DNA of 40,156 bases from O2-02-FULL-42-9 sp038043025. GTDB lineage: Bacteria > Pseudomonadota > Gammaproteobacteria > UBA12402. Location of the stretch: assembly GCA_038043025.1 (NCBI GenBank), contig JBBTCW010000045.1:1-40156 (forward strand). The letters are read 5' to 3'. Each line of letters begins with the position of its first letter. Position 1 is the first letter of the stretch. The notes under the pieces are model-generated. The model ran no database searches. It saw only the letters and a list, made by a program, of their open reading frames with translations, and had not been told where the DNA came from. Below, piece after piece: positions 32,116-40,132 of the stretch. Both the position numbers and the translations under genes were made by a program.

Positions 32116-35100
32116 TTAAATTGCGTGAGCAGCTGTAACTCCTGTTTCTTCATGTTCAAGTAATTCCATTTCTGATTGTAGTCTAGGGGTAACGGTTGGA
32201 AATGACGACGGGATAACGGTCAATTTAAATTGTTCTAGAATCACTCCGCCTTTTCCGAGCACTTGAATATACATCTCTTCAACATCTCTTGATGCTGCCG
32301 TTCCTTGTAATACATTACGATCTCGATCGTAATCCAGCCAGGAGGGTAATTGACGACTCGGATAATCACGCAGCGGCCAACGTCCACAAAAAAAACGTCC
32401 ACCGAATGTAAAGGGCATATTATCTCTTGGTATTTGAGTCTGTATACGATGAATATTAGGTTCGGCAATGCCAAGTTGACGCGAATACGGTTCATTAATA
32501 GTAGCCACTTCTGCCTTTTTATTAAACCAATGCCCCCCAAGGCGGTTCCAAAACAGAGCACGATTTTTATAAAATCCATATGACGCCGTAGCAATACCGA
32601 AATATTTTAGCGCAGTACCCAAATCTGCTAACATTGCTGTTATTCTGGATTCTACTCCAATCCTAAAATCATCTGATATACTGCCCCCATAAGAATCTAT
32701 TACGTATAAACGAACGTCAATAGCACCCACATCGGTATCTTGAGGATTCCCTGAAAAACGCATTGAGTCTACATCAAAAGTTAGCCAAGTCGGCAAGGGC
32801 GCACCATAACTGAGCATGGCAGAATATCGTAATACATCATTATCCCTATCCGTAAATGTATTGTCTGGAACAGCAAATTCAAAATGACTGCCTGCGCTAG
32901 TCGTATAATCAGAAAGTGGATTAGTCACCTCGGGGAAATTATCCACGATTATTGTAAATACTGTCTGCGTGGCGGCGTTCATTCTATCGGATGCGGAAAG
33001 TTCTATGGATAAGACAGCATTATCGCTATGGGTTGGTTCGCCAGAAAAAAAGCCGCTCACGCTATTAAAAAATATCCAATCAGGCAAAGGCTGTGTGTTT
33101 TCTAGGGTTGCTGTATAAACGATGCTATCTCCATTGGGATCTAAAAAATAAGGAGCCACATTAAAATTATACACACTACCTGTGGCGACAATCTGTGATG
33201 GAATCGCTCTAATGAGAATGGGTGACCCTTCCACACGAAGCTGAAAAGTATCTGTTCCGCTTTCTCCCCAACTATCTGTCGCAATGACATCAATCAAATA
33301 ATTACCCGCGTCATTGGTATGGGGTGTACCGGAGAGAATCCAATTATCAGTTTGAATTAACCACATACCATAATCCCAATCTGCTATCAGTGCCAAATTT
33401 TCAGTCACAGCAATGTCTGACGCTAAACCCTGAATCACATAGCTACCTAATAAAACAGGATTTGAAAAATCAGAGAGATCAAGGACTCGAAGTTCATTGT
33501 CAATGGCAAGATAAGCTAATGAATTCTGAACAGCAAAAGTACTTAGCAAGTTTGAGTAACTTCCCACAAGAAATGGATTGGAAGGATTTGTGATATCGAT
33601 AATTTTCAAACCAGCAGAGACATCTGCAACATAAACTATATTGTTATCGACAATAATGCGTTGTGGATCCGTCATCGGATAACCACCCACAAAGATAGGC
33701 GTTTCTGGATGAGTGATATCAAGAATTTGTAAACCAAGAGGAGGTGCTGCGACTAGCGCCAAGTGTTCAGTCACCGCTATATCGGTGGCCCATGACCAAG
33801 AATAAGGCTTATAATTTACCAACAAAGTGGGGACAGCAGGATTAGAAATATTCAATATCACTAAGCCATAACCACCCCCATCTGCAATACAAGCAATATC
33901 ACCACTGACCGCAATACCTTGCGCCCAATTCCAACCAGGATGCTGGTATTCACCAACAAATGTGATCACTGACGGATCTGTAATATTAAAAATTTGAAGA
34001 CCTAATTCACCATAAGCTACTAAAGCTAAGCCCTCAATTATCTCTATATCTTTCGGACTGCTAGTGATTATCGGCTCGTAGCTACCTAACAGAGTTGGAG
34101 TGGCAGGATCAGAGATATCAATGGCTTGAAGACCTGTGTTCCAATGAGCGATTAAAGCGACGTCACCATTATGAGTTGTTTTGATAGTTGCTGCGTTTGT
34201 TTCATAATATCCCATTAAATCTAAGAAAGAAAAATCTAACCACGGTGGAAGCATTTCACCATCAGTTTGCTGAGCTGATAATGCTATATAATCCCCATCG
34301 GGATCGGTAAAAGTAGAATCAGGTTGAATGTCTAATTTAAAAATCTCATCGATATGAGTGCTTTGGTCATTTAGCGGAATATTGACAGAGGGAGGATTAT
34401 TGCCATGTAATTGAAAAATATCTGTAACAACTCCTCCTTGACGGTCATCCGCCATTACTTGAATAGAAATCGTCTCGAGATTGTTAGCTAATGGAGTTCC
34501 TTGAAAGCAATACTGTTCCCAATTAATAATTTGAAGTCCTGAAGATTGATCAGCCACGAATCCCTGATCAGCCACGAATACCAAGTTGCCACTCACTGAT
34601 ACTCCCCATGCCATATCGGGGGTATCGTAAGTACCGACCAAGGTCGCATTAGCTGGATTTGAAAAATCAACCACCTGCAATCCCATGGGGCCACTCGCTA
34701 ACATCGCATAATTTTCATTGACCACAACGTCCATGCTCCAATCTGTCCACCCGGGCCGATTATAGTTACCTACTGAAATTGGATTGGCCAGATCTGAAAT
34801 ATCAATAAATTCCAATCCGTTATCTACTCGAGCAACCAAAACTAGATTTTCGGTAACCGTTAATCCACTACCATCCCTTACATCGGAATAAATACTAACA
34901 CTGACTGGATCGTTCGGGTCTATCAGATCAATAATGTCTAGCCCTCGGCCACTGATGGTAAAAGCAAGTTGACCACGTATCGCGACGTCTCTTCCAAGAT
35001 CCGTCGATAATGTATAACTGCTGAGGAGAGAGGGATTAGTCGGAGTGGTGATATCAAACGTATATAAATAAGCGGGCATATTGCTTATGATCAACGCGCG

Positions 35101-36060
35101 CGTATCACTGACAGCAATACTTACTGCCTCAGCATATGTTGCTGCGCTTCCCAATTGAATAGGTACAGTCGGATTGGAGATATCAATAATCCGCAACCCA
35201 TTACTCGTCGCTAGAAAAGCCATAGTGCCTTGTATCTGAACATCATAAACATAAGAACTTATATAATTAGCAACAACTGTGGGTGTGGCAGGATTGGAGA
35301 TATCCACAATTTGTAGACCTGAGCTCCCATCTGCAATAAAAGCGAAATTTCCATCAGTAGCTACATTATCAGCATAACCTGGGGTATCATGACTGCCCAC
35401 GAGTTTGAGTTGAAATTGTAGCCAACCCGGCAGGGGCGAACCATTCGATAATGTTGCAGTTAAAGAGATTCTATCCCCATTGCTATCTTGAAAATCTGTC
35501 GCTGTATTCAGGCAGTACGTGTAAGGTACATTCAGCTCAATCACTTGATCCGGACTTGGATTTATTATAACAGGCGGATAATTTGTACGTCTTGTTAAAT
35601 CAGTTGCCATGGGCTGCTGAGTCACTAAAGTTGGGGGGTGCGTGCTTTCCTTCTGACGACCAGATTTGCGATTTAATGTTGCCAGTGTTTCATCCAGCTG
35701 ATCCTCAATCTGTCGTTGCGAAGGGCGTGATTTCCCCATCAAATCTGCAACTTTGGTCACTGTCTTTTCATACAACCAATCTCCCCACGATTGTTGTTGT
35801 TTGCGTTGAAATTGTCGGGCTTGAAGTGTTTCGGGTATATCCAGCAATGCTGAAGTCTCGGGCGGAAAATCGAGAACAGAAGAAAGTTTGCCCTGCTGCG
35901 CCATATCATCCGCAATAGCTTGTATTTGAGCTTGAACCCGCGGATTGACTCCTCCGCGCAGGCGATGCAACATTTCTGCCGTTGCGCCTAAAAGATCACC
36001 GGCGGGTGTGTTTGATTCCGCTTGATCTGCGTGGATACGCATTATCGATGTTTGTGGCAT
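32116..36060 (-). CDS. Giant protein with two LVIVD propellers nested in cadherin-like domains
   Basis: This 1314-residue protein shares its N-terminal domain with the previous gene (ATAEMLHRLRGGVNPRVQAQ; QSWGDWLYEKTVTKVAD; SQRQIEDQL). CADG domain 1 starts near 163 and is interrupted at about 210-515 by propeller 1 (GLQIVDISNPATPTVVANY and six more blade repeats), then resumes as CFQGTPLANN and DRQGGVVTDIFQLH. CADG domain 2 starts near 556 and is interrupted at about 610-900 by propeller 2 (GLQAIDISDPATPTLLGSYE), resuming as NWILSGTPHTNDAGNYLIDV. Two uninterrupted CADG domains follow (about 953-1137), then a region with FGIATASYGFY and a partial CADG (LPSWLDYDRDRNVLQGT). The C-terminus is Glu-rich (LLEHEETGV). 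The start has GAGGAAA upstream. No signal peptide or named family; likely secreted, interaction-type protein. Confidence 0.85.
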   Translation of the reverse strand: MPQTSIMRIHADQAESNTPAGDLLGATAEMLHRLRGGVNPRVQAQIQAIADDMAQQGKLSSVLDFPPETSALLDIPETLQARQFQRKQQQSWGDWLYEKTVTKVADLMGKSRPSQRQIEDQLDETLATLNRKSGRQKESTHPPTLVTQQPMATDLTRRTNYPPVIINPSPDQVIELNVPYTYCLNTATDFQDSNGDRISLTATLSNGSPLPGWLQFQLKLVGSHDTPGYADNVATDGNFAFIADGSSGLQIVDISNPATPTVVANYISSYVYDVQIQGTMAFLATSNGLRIIDISNPTVPIQLGSAATYAEAVSIAVSDTRALIISNMPAYLYTFDITTPTNPSLLSSYTLSTDLGRDVAIRGQLAFTISGRGLDIIDLIDPNDPVSVSIYSDVRDGSGLTVTENLVLVARVDNGLEFIDISDLANPISVGNYNRPGWTDWSMDVVVNENYAMLASGPMGLQVVDFSNPANATLVGTYDTPDMAWGVSVSGNLVFVADQGFVADQSSGLQIINWEQYCFQGTPLANNLETISIQVMADDRQGGVVTDIFQLHGNNPPSVNIPLNDQSTHIDEIFKLDIQPDSTFTDPDGDYIALSAQQTDGEMLPPWLDFSFLDLMGYYETNAATIKTTHNGDVALIAHWNTGLQAIDISDPATPTLLGSYEPIITSSPKDIEIIEGLALVAYGELGLQIFNITDPSVITFVGEYQHPGWNWAQGIAVSGDIACIADGGGYGLVILNISNPAVPTLLVNYKPYSWSWATDIAVTEHLALVAAPPLGLQILDITHPETPIFVGGYPMTDPQRIIVDNNIVYVADVSAGLKIIDITNPSNPFLVGSYSNLLSTFAVQNSLAYLAIDNELRVLDLSDFSNPVLLGSYVIQGLASDIAVTENLALIADWDYGMWLIQTDNWILSGTPHTNDAGNYLIDVIATDSWGESGTDTFQLRVEGSPILIRAIPSQIVATGSVYNFNVAPYFLDPNGDSIVYTATLENTQPLPDWIFFNSVSGFFSGEPTHSDNAVLSIELSASDRMNAATQTVFTIIVDNFPEVTNPLSDYTTSAGSHFEFAVPDNTFTDRDNDVLRYSAMLSYGAPLPTWLTFDVDSMRFSGNPQDTDVGAIDVRLYVIDSYGGSISDDFRIGVESRITAMLADLGTALKYFGIATASYGFYKNRALFWNRLGGHWFNKKAEVATINEPYSRQLGIAEPNIHRIQTQIPRDNMPFTFGGRFFCGRWPLRDYPSRQLPSWLDYDRDRNVLQGTAASRDVEEMYIQVLGKGGVILEQFKLTVIPSSFPTVTPRLQSEMELLEHEETGVTAAHAI

Positions 36061-36134
36061 AGAAATTTCCTCGACTAATTTTTAACGAAAAATTGAATCT
36101 CATCAATGTCAATTAGCACCCTAATTAGTTCGCC

Positions 36135-36152
36135 GGGTTTCGTTGCAAATAA
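36135..36152 (+). repeat. Solo end of the GGTTCCGTTGCAAA element
   Basis: GGGTTTCGTTGCAAATAA matches 38056-38073 in 17 of 18 positions in direct orientation. The two copies flank the PLD-type gene on either side. Confidence 0.6.
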
Positions 36153-36291
36153 ATATACGCGGTTTTGTCATGGCACACCTCGTCTATGGTTTAGTTAATC
36201 ATTGTGCTTGTTTCTCCAAAATTATTCTTATTCTTAAATTAAAATCATTTTCAGATTTCTCAGTGCGTGGTGGTCTCTTGACGCGCTTTTT

Positions 36292-36345
36292 CTTTCTGCT
36301 CTTTCTGTCCTTTCTGCCCTTTCTGCCCTTTTTGTTCTTTCTTTC
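36292..36345. repeat. 9-bp tandem repeat, six imperfect units
   Basis: Units read CTTTCTGCT, CTTTCTGTC, CTTTCTGCC, CTTTCTGCC, CTTTTTGTT and CTTTCTTTC, with no gap. On the minus strand this is a GA-rich tract about 230 bp upstream of the 1314-residue gene. Variation in copy number could alter expression or simply reflect slippage. Confidence 0.8.
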
Positions 36346-36492
36346 GCATCCTTATCAATAAGTTTTTTTTGAGATTTTGGATTCGCTTAACAAACTGTAT
36401 CACCCATCGAATTATACAAGCCTTCCTGATTCGCACAACTGATTTTTAATAACCATACTGGGAATATGCTTTATGTAACCCCCTCTTCACTC

Positions 36493-38037
36493 TTATGGTC
36501 GAGCGGAAAAACCGCCTCCAAATAAACGACGTTTTTTTGACGCAGAGGGATCGTCACCCATTTTATTTTCGGGTCGATCGCTACTTATCAGTATTTGTCC
36601 GATTTTAGATTGATTAAAATGATCAATCAGTGGTTTGGCACGATCGCCCTGAATCCGGAGGGTCACTTCGTGATTGTGAAACTCACTATGACAATCTCTC
36701 ATCGCCGACAACCAATTAAAGGAACCTTCGGCAATTTCGTTATCATCCACAACGATTGTTTTGAGATGAAAGGGCTCTATGGCCAGTATCTGTATGTTGG
36801 AGGATTGCAATTGACGGATGTATTCTTGAAAATTCGTTAAACAGGGATCGTGCATCGAACACACAAACACAATCTTCACGCCACGTGTTGCGGTAGCGAT
36901 CAAACGAGGCGGCGTAAAATCCTCAAGAAAAGTATCCGTGGATGAAATAAAAGGCGAACACACGACAATACGTTGTCTCGCACGTTCAAAAATTTCCTGA
37001 AGATAATCTCGATGTTGCTCTAAGGTGGGGATGTAAGCGACGGACGAATGAGCGTCAATATCGTATAACAATGTTGATTTATAATCTGCCTGTCTTTCAA
37101 ATTTCATCACATGATGTGTGTAACCAAACTGGTGATGTCGATAATAGCGAATATACTGCCAAAGATCGCTGATTAAGACATTACAAATATCTCCACGGCA
37201 GACTAACGATCCATCGAGACTCTCAGGATATCGCGGATCACGATGGGATAACCAATTAAATGACCCCAGCACAACTAATTCTTTGTCCACCGCTAATATT
37301 TTGCTATGCGTAAATGCTTGGTCACATAATACGTCATATTGACCAAAAAAGTCGGTCAGATCATCGTCGATTTCTTTCGCATCATTACAATAAATATAAA
37401 TGTTCACCCCGCGTCTATGGGCTTCTGAAATCAATTTATATAAGTTGGCGATTCTTAACGTTTCCGCATCAATCCCATAGGTGGTTAATAAAATGGAGTG
37501 TTTGGCAGAACGAAACGCAAATTTCAACAGATCGACATGTTCTTCTCGGCTGCTCAAGCGACTCAAGTGGGTGACCAAGGGTCTATCATCAGGAACCTGT
37601 TTTTTATCTTTTTCAGTTTTTTCATCTCGCTGAAAAAATCGCGGACTCGCATCAGGGGGTCGTTGAGGATAACATCCGGGATTGATGACGATCGGCAATG
37701 GACAGACTTCAGTAAATAAGCGTTCCAGTAATTTTTTACTTGCTTCGGAATAGACAATGATTTGTTTAATCCAATCGGTTCTGATCTGGCTGATCGCGTA
37801 AGGTTGCTCATCGCCTGCCCCAATCAAGGCGTCTTCATCTAATGATGCGGGGCAGTTCAGTTCCAAAATAAACGTTTGTTGATGAGTCGCCTGACTGGTG
37901 CGCACACAAGTGTTAATGTCAGCAGAAAAGAGTATTTTTTTCGGGTTAACATAAGCGGGACACAGCGTTGGAAAGCAACCACGCTTGACCATGCTGAGCA
38001 CTGTTTCCGGTCGTGTGGCGACGTAATAAGTTCTCAT
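36493..38037 (-). CDS. Phospholipase D-like protein with possible ART-like N-terminal domain
   Basis: This 514-residue protein carries two HKD motifs, the PLD active-site halves: HSKILAVDKELVVLGSFNWL (His244) and HLKTIVVDDNEIAEGSFNWL (His424). Bacterial members with GSFN after HKD act on phospholipids or nucleic acids. Residues about 1-115 (TYYVATRPETVLSMVKRGCF, YVNPKKILFSADINTCV, IRTDWIKQIIVYSEASKKLL) resemble the layout of small ADP-ribosyltransferase/DarT-like domains; this is an inference from pattern only. A linker rich in charge (DEKTEKDKK) joins the parts. The C-terminus ends in a basic patch, SKKRRLFGGGFSARP, which would serve as a nuclear signal in a host cell. ATG at 38037 is preferred over TTG at 38043. 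Direct repeats flank the gene. Confidence 0.82.
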   Translation of the reverse strand: MRTYYVATRPETVLSMVKRGCFPTLCPAYVNPKKILFSADINTCVRTSQATHQQTFILELNCPASLDEDALIGAGDEQPYAISQIRTDWIKQIIVYSEASKKLLERLFTEVCPLPIVINPGCYPQRPPDASPRFFQRDEKTEKDKKQVPDDRPLVTHLSRLSSREEHVDLLKFAFRSAKHSILLTTYGIDAETLRIANLYKLISEAHRRGVNIYIYCNDAKEIDDDLTDFFGQYDVLCDQAFTHSKILAVDKELVVLGSFNWLSHRDPRYPESLDGSLVCRGDICNVLISDLWQYIRYYRHHQFGYTHHVMKFERQADYKSTLLYDIDAHSSVAYIPTLEQHRDYLQEIFERARQRIVVCSPFISSTDTFLEDFTPPRLIATATRGVKIVFVCSMHDPCLTNFQEYIRQLQSSNIQILAIEPFHLKTIVVDDNEIAEGSFNWLSAMRDCHSEFHNHEVTLRIQGDRAKPLIDHFNQSKIGQILISSDRPENKMGDDPSASKKRRLFGGGFSARP

Positions 38038-38056
38038 GAACAATCATACTCCCGTG

Positions 38057-38170
38057 GGTTCCGTTGCAAATAATTTGTCAATTTAAAAAAACACTATCCT
38101 CGCTACTCCGCCGGATTTTGTGATATTATACGCTTAATTGAAATAAATGCGCGATTTTTGCAACGGAACC
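38057..38170 (+). mobile_element. 114-bp element with GGTTCCGTTGCAAA inverted ends and internal promoter
   Basis: The left end GGTTCCGTTGCAAA (38057-38070) and the right end TTTGCAACGGAACC (38157-38170) are perfect inverted repeats. These ends resemble those of IS6/IS26-type elements (GGxxCTGTTGCAAA), though no 8-bp target duplication is visible. The interior holds TGATATTAT (38121-38129), an extended -10 box pointing to the acetyltransferase gene 67 bp away. It has no coding capacity. Right-hand 55 bp are nearly identical to 25875-25928. Confidence 0.78.
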
Positions 38171-38237
38171 AAAATTATTGCATTGATAGAAACCACACCA
38201 AGTCCACAAGGATTTAAGAAGCTGTAGGGGCACTTTT

Positions 38238-38768
38238 ATGAATAAAATAGAATTTAAAAAGTTAACCAAAAACGATATGCCCTTATTTAAAGAATGGGCA
38301 AAACAGCCACATGTAAAAAATACATGGTTTCAAGAGGGCTATGAAACGCTCGATAAATATGAGAGTAAAATAGCGGGTAATGGAGTTGACTATCCCTTTA
38401 TTATTTTCTTTGACAACAAACCAATCGGTTACATTCAAGCTTCGGATCTTTATGCTTATAGAACGCTCTGCCCCACTCTTAAAGGCGTTTTTACTCATGA
38501 GGACTCAGGCACATTCTGTTTTGATCTGTTTATTGGAGAAGAAGATTATTTAAATAAAGGTTATGGCACAGAAATTGTTAAAAGCTTTGTTGATAAATTA
38601 TTAACAGAGTTTAAAACAAAAAAGATACTTATTGATCCTGCTTGTTCCAATAAGCGCGCGATCCGTTGCTATGAAAAAGCAGGCTTTAAAGTCATGCGCA
38701 AACAATATGATGGCACTACAGAGTGCTGTATTATGGAATTTATGGGCAATAATGGAGACTATTTGTAA
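38238..38768 (+). CDS. GNAT acetyltransferase, AAC(6')-like
   Basis: This 176-residue GNAT enzyme uses acetyl-CoA to acetylate an amine. The N-terminus KLTKNDMPLFKEWAKQPHVK, YPFIIFFDNKPIGYIQASD, then DLFIGEEDYLNKGYGTEIV (the acetyl-CoA-binding Q/RxxGxG/A loop is KGYGTE), and DPACSNKRAIRCYEKAGF match aminoglycoside 6'-N-acetyltransferases of the AAC(6')-Ib type and siderophore-type relatives. Aminoglycosides are a possible but unproven substrate. A ribosome binding site AGGGG lies before the ATG. Its stop overlaps the next start by 1 nt (TAATG), so it is co-translated with the hydrolase. Transcription may start in the upstream element. Confidence 0.88.
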   Translation: MNKIEFKKLTKNDMPLFKEWAKQPHVKNTWFQEGYETLDKYESKIAGNGVDYPFIIFFDNKPIGYIQASDLYAYRTLCPTLKGVFTHEDSGTFCFDLFIGEEDYLNKGYGTEIVKSFVDKLLTEFKTKKILIDPACSNKRAIRCYEKAGFKVMRKQYDGTTECCIMEFMGNNGDYL

Positions 38769-39430
38769 TGAGCAATTATGTATTGGTACATGGTGGCAAT
38801 ATTTCCACAGATACTTGGAATAAACTGTCGCAGCGAAATGATTATCCTGCGGGAGAAAATTTAGGCGAAAAAATCTGGAAAAATACAGCCGCTTATTTAA
38901 AAAGCAAAGGACACGTTGTTTTTACGCCGTCACTTAAAGATGAAAATAAGTACAATTTATCTGACCATATTCAACAAATATGCGATCTGATTATTGAGAA
39001 CAATTTAAAACATGTTTACTTAATAGGGCACAGTTATGGTGGCATGGTGATCACCGGTGTCGCTAACAAAATACCAGAAAAAATTTCTTCCTTAATATAT
39101 CTTGATGCCGCTTTACCAGAACCGGGACAATCGTTATTTGATCTATTGCATTTAGGGGGATTCGATCCTAAAAAAACCGTTGATGGTGAACCTAAAGCAT
39201 ACATGGAAAAACTTTGGTATGATCCAAAAAAACTAGAAACATTATACAAAATTTTTATTTTTTGCACAGAGAGCGAGTTTGCTTCGGTAATTAATCTAGC
39301 AAAAGAAAAAATTAATACCCATCCAAATAAATGGCGCTGTTATGAACTTACAACATCACATATTCCCCAATGTACTATGCCAGATAAACTCAATGAAATA
39401 CTACTACAGATTGGAATCACGTCCTTATGA
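38768..39430 (+). CDS. Alpha/beta hydrolase
   Basis: The 220-residue protein has the nucleophile elbow LIGHSYGGMVI (Ser89), an oxyanion-loop region VLVHGGNISTDTW, the strand-plus-acid LIYLDAALPEPGQSL, and a late His in TSHIPQCTMPDKL. It matches the group of small alpha/beta hydrolases (salicylate esterase/PIR7-like) rather than a lipase. The substrate is unknown. It begins at the last base of the acetyltransferase stop, so the two form an operon. The end is followed by a GTAGGTTGG-type repeat. Confidence 0.87.
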   Translation: MSNYVLVHGGNISTDTWNKLSQRNDYPAGENLGEKIWKNTAAYLKSKGHVVFTPSLKDENKYNLSDHIQQICDLIIENNLKHVYLIGHSYGGMVITGVANKIPEKISSLIYLDAALPEPGQSLFDLLHLGGFDPKKTVDGEPKAYMEKLWYDPKKLETLYKIFIFCTESEFASVINLAKEKINTHPNKWRCYELTTSHIPQCTMPDKLNEILLQIGITSL

Positions 39431-39479
39431 TTGAATGGATTTTAAAAAAACTCAACCATTTAAAAACACCTCAAAAGCT

Positions 39480-39535
39480 CGTAGGTTGGACTGAGCGCGA
39501 GAGCGCCAACCTACATTTCGTTTAGCCTAACCTGC
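39480..39535 (-). repeat. GTAGGTTGG-type repeat ending the hypothetical gene
   Basis: CGTAGGTTGGACTGAGCGCG pairs with CGCCAACCTAC, followed by the core ATTTCGTTTAGCCTAACC. The stop codon of the gene on the minus strand (39522-39524) and its last residues lie in this core. Confidence 0.75.
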
Positions 39536-40132
39536 GTCGCTTACATACAAGCCCAAATTGCCGGTCATATTCTTTTTGCAATTCAGGGGATTTATGTCTG
39601 TTTTCAATTAAGTAAGCCTTATGAAGGTTTTTGATTGTGGTATTGCAAGAGAAAAATAACGCATAATGTGAACTCACGCCCACTACTACGCTTGTTAGCA
39701 ATGGTTGTTTGGCCACTTCCGTTGCAGGGGTTGCCTTTTCTTCTTCTTGTTCAGAAATTTCTAGCTCAGGAGACAATAATAATGCATCAATTCTAGCTAA
39801 CGTTCTTTCTTTTTCGCGCTCTGGAATACCATCCTTTATCTTGCTTAACATTTCCGTATCAGAGAATTTTGTATTATTTAAAAGAACAATTCTTTTACCG
39901 CCACAATCATGAGCATAATTTATTACCCTCAACAATTGAGCAAGGCAATCATCTTGTATAATTTCTTTTCCACTCCAATGTGTATCATCTAACAGCTCAA
40001 CGACAATTATTTTCTTGTCTGTTTTTTCAAAAGCTTTAACATTTATGCTGTGAAACCAGTAAATGCCAGTATTGTAGAGGATGTCACCGCTAGGTTCCCT
40101 CCTAGTACCCCGTCAAAAAAGTTTTTGTGCAT
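39522..40132 (-). pseudogene. Hypothetical protein, interrupted by a 1-nt frameshift
   Basis: The ATG at 40132 (minus strand) starts MHKNFFDG, which shifts frame near the run of four G (40109-40112 on the plus strand as C). If one G were added, it would continue as GGTRREPSGDILYNTGI, KKIIVVELLDDTHWSGKEII and GGKRIVLLNNTKFSD without a stop to the end at 39522. The downstream reading frame lacks any usable ATG before 39933 (a TTG). The total is about 203 residues with an acidic stretch (SEQEEEKATP) and a C-terminus KRRRLG made partly by repeat sequence. No family recognised. Either a real pseudogene or a sequencing error in the G-run. Confidence 0.6.

Larger units (their letters stand above)
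36061..36492. other. 432-bp intergenic region with no supported gene
   Basis: This gap holds the upstream region of the 1314-residue gene. It contains a partial element end at 36135-36152 and a 9-bp tandem repeat at 36292-36345. The reading frame at 36143-36361 (72 codons) is mostly formed by the C/T-rich repeat and gives a low-complexity Phe/Leu peptide without a ribosome binding site, so I do not call it a gene. Confidence 0.6.

Noticed and set aside
29689..36060. Regular repeats at ~120-150 bp spacing, at first sight like a CRISPR array or DNA tandem repeat
   Set aside because: The periodicity is in protein (propeller blades); the DNA copies are diverged, lie in open frames and have no constant-length spacers.
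36143..36361. A 72-codon frame ending in a Phe/Leu-rich peptide
   Set aside because: Its second half is a translation of the 9-bp C/T-rich tandem repeat, the first part starts inside an element end, and no ribosome binding site is seen.
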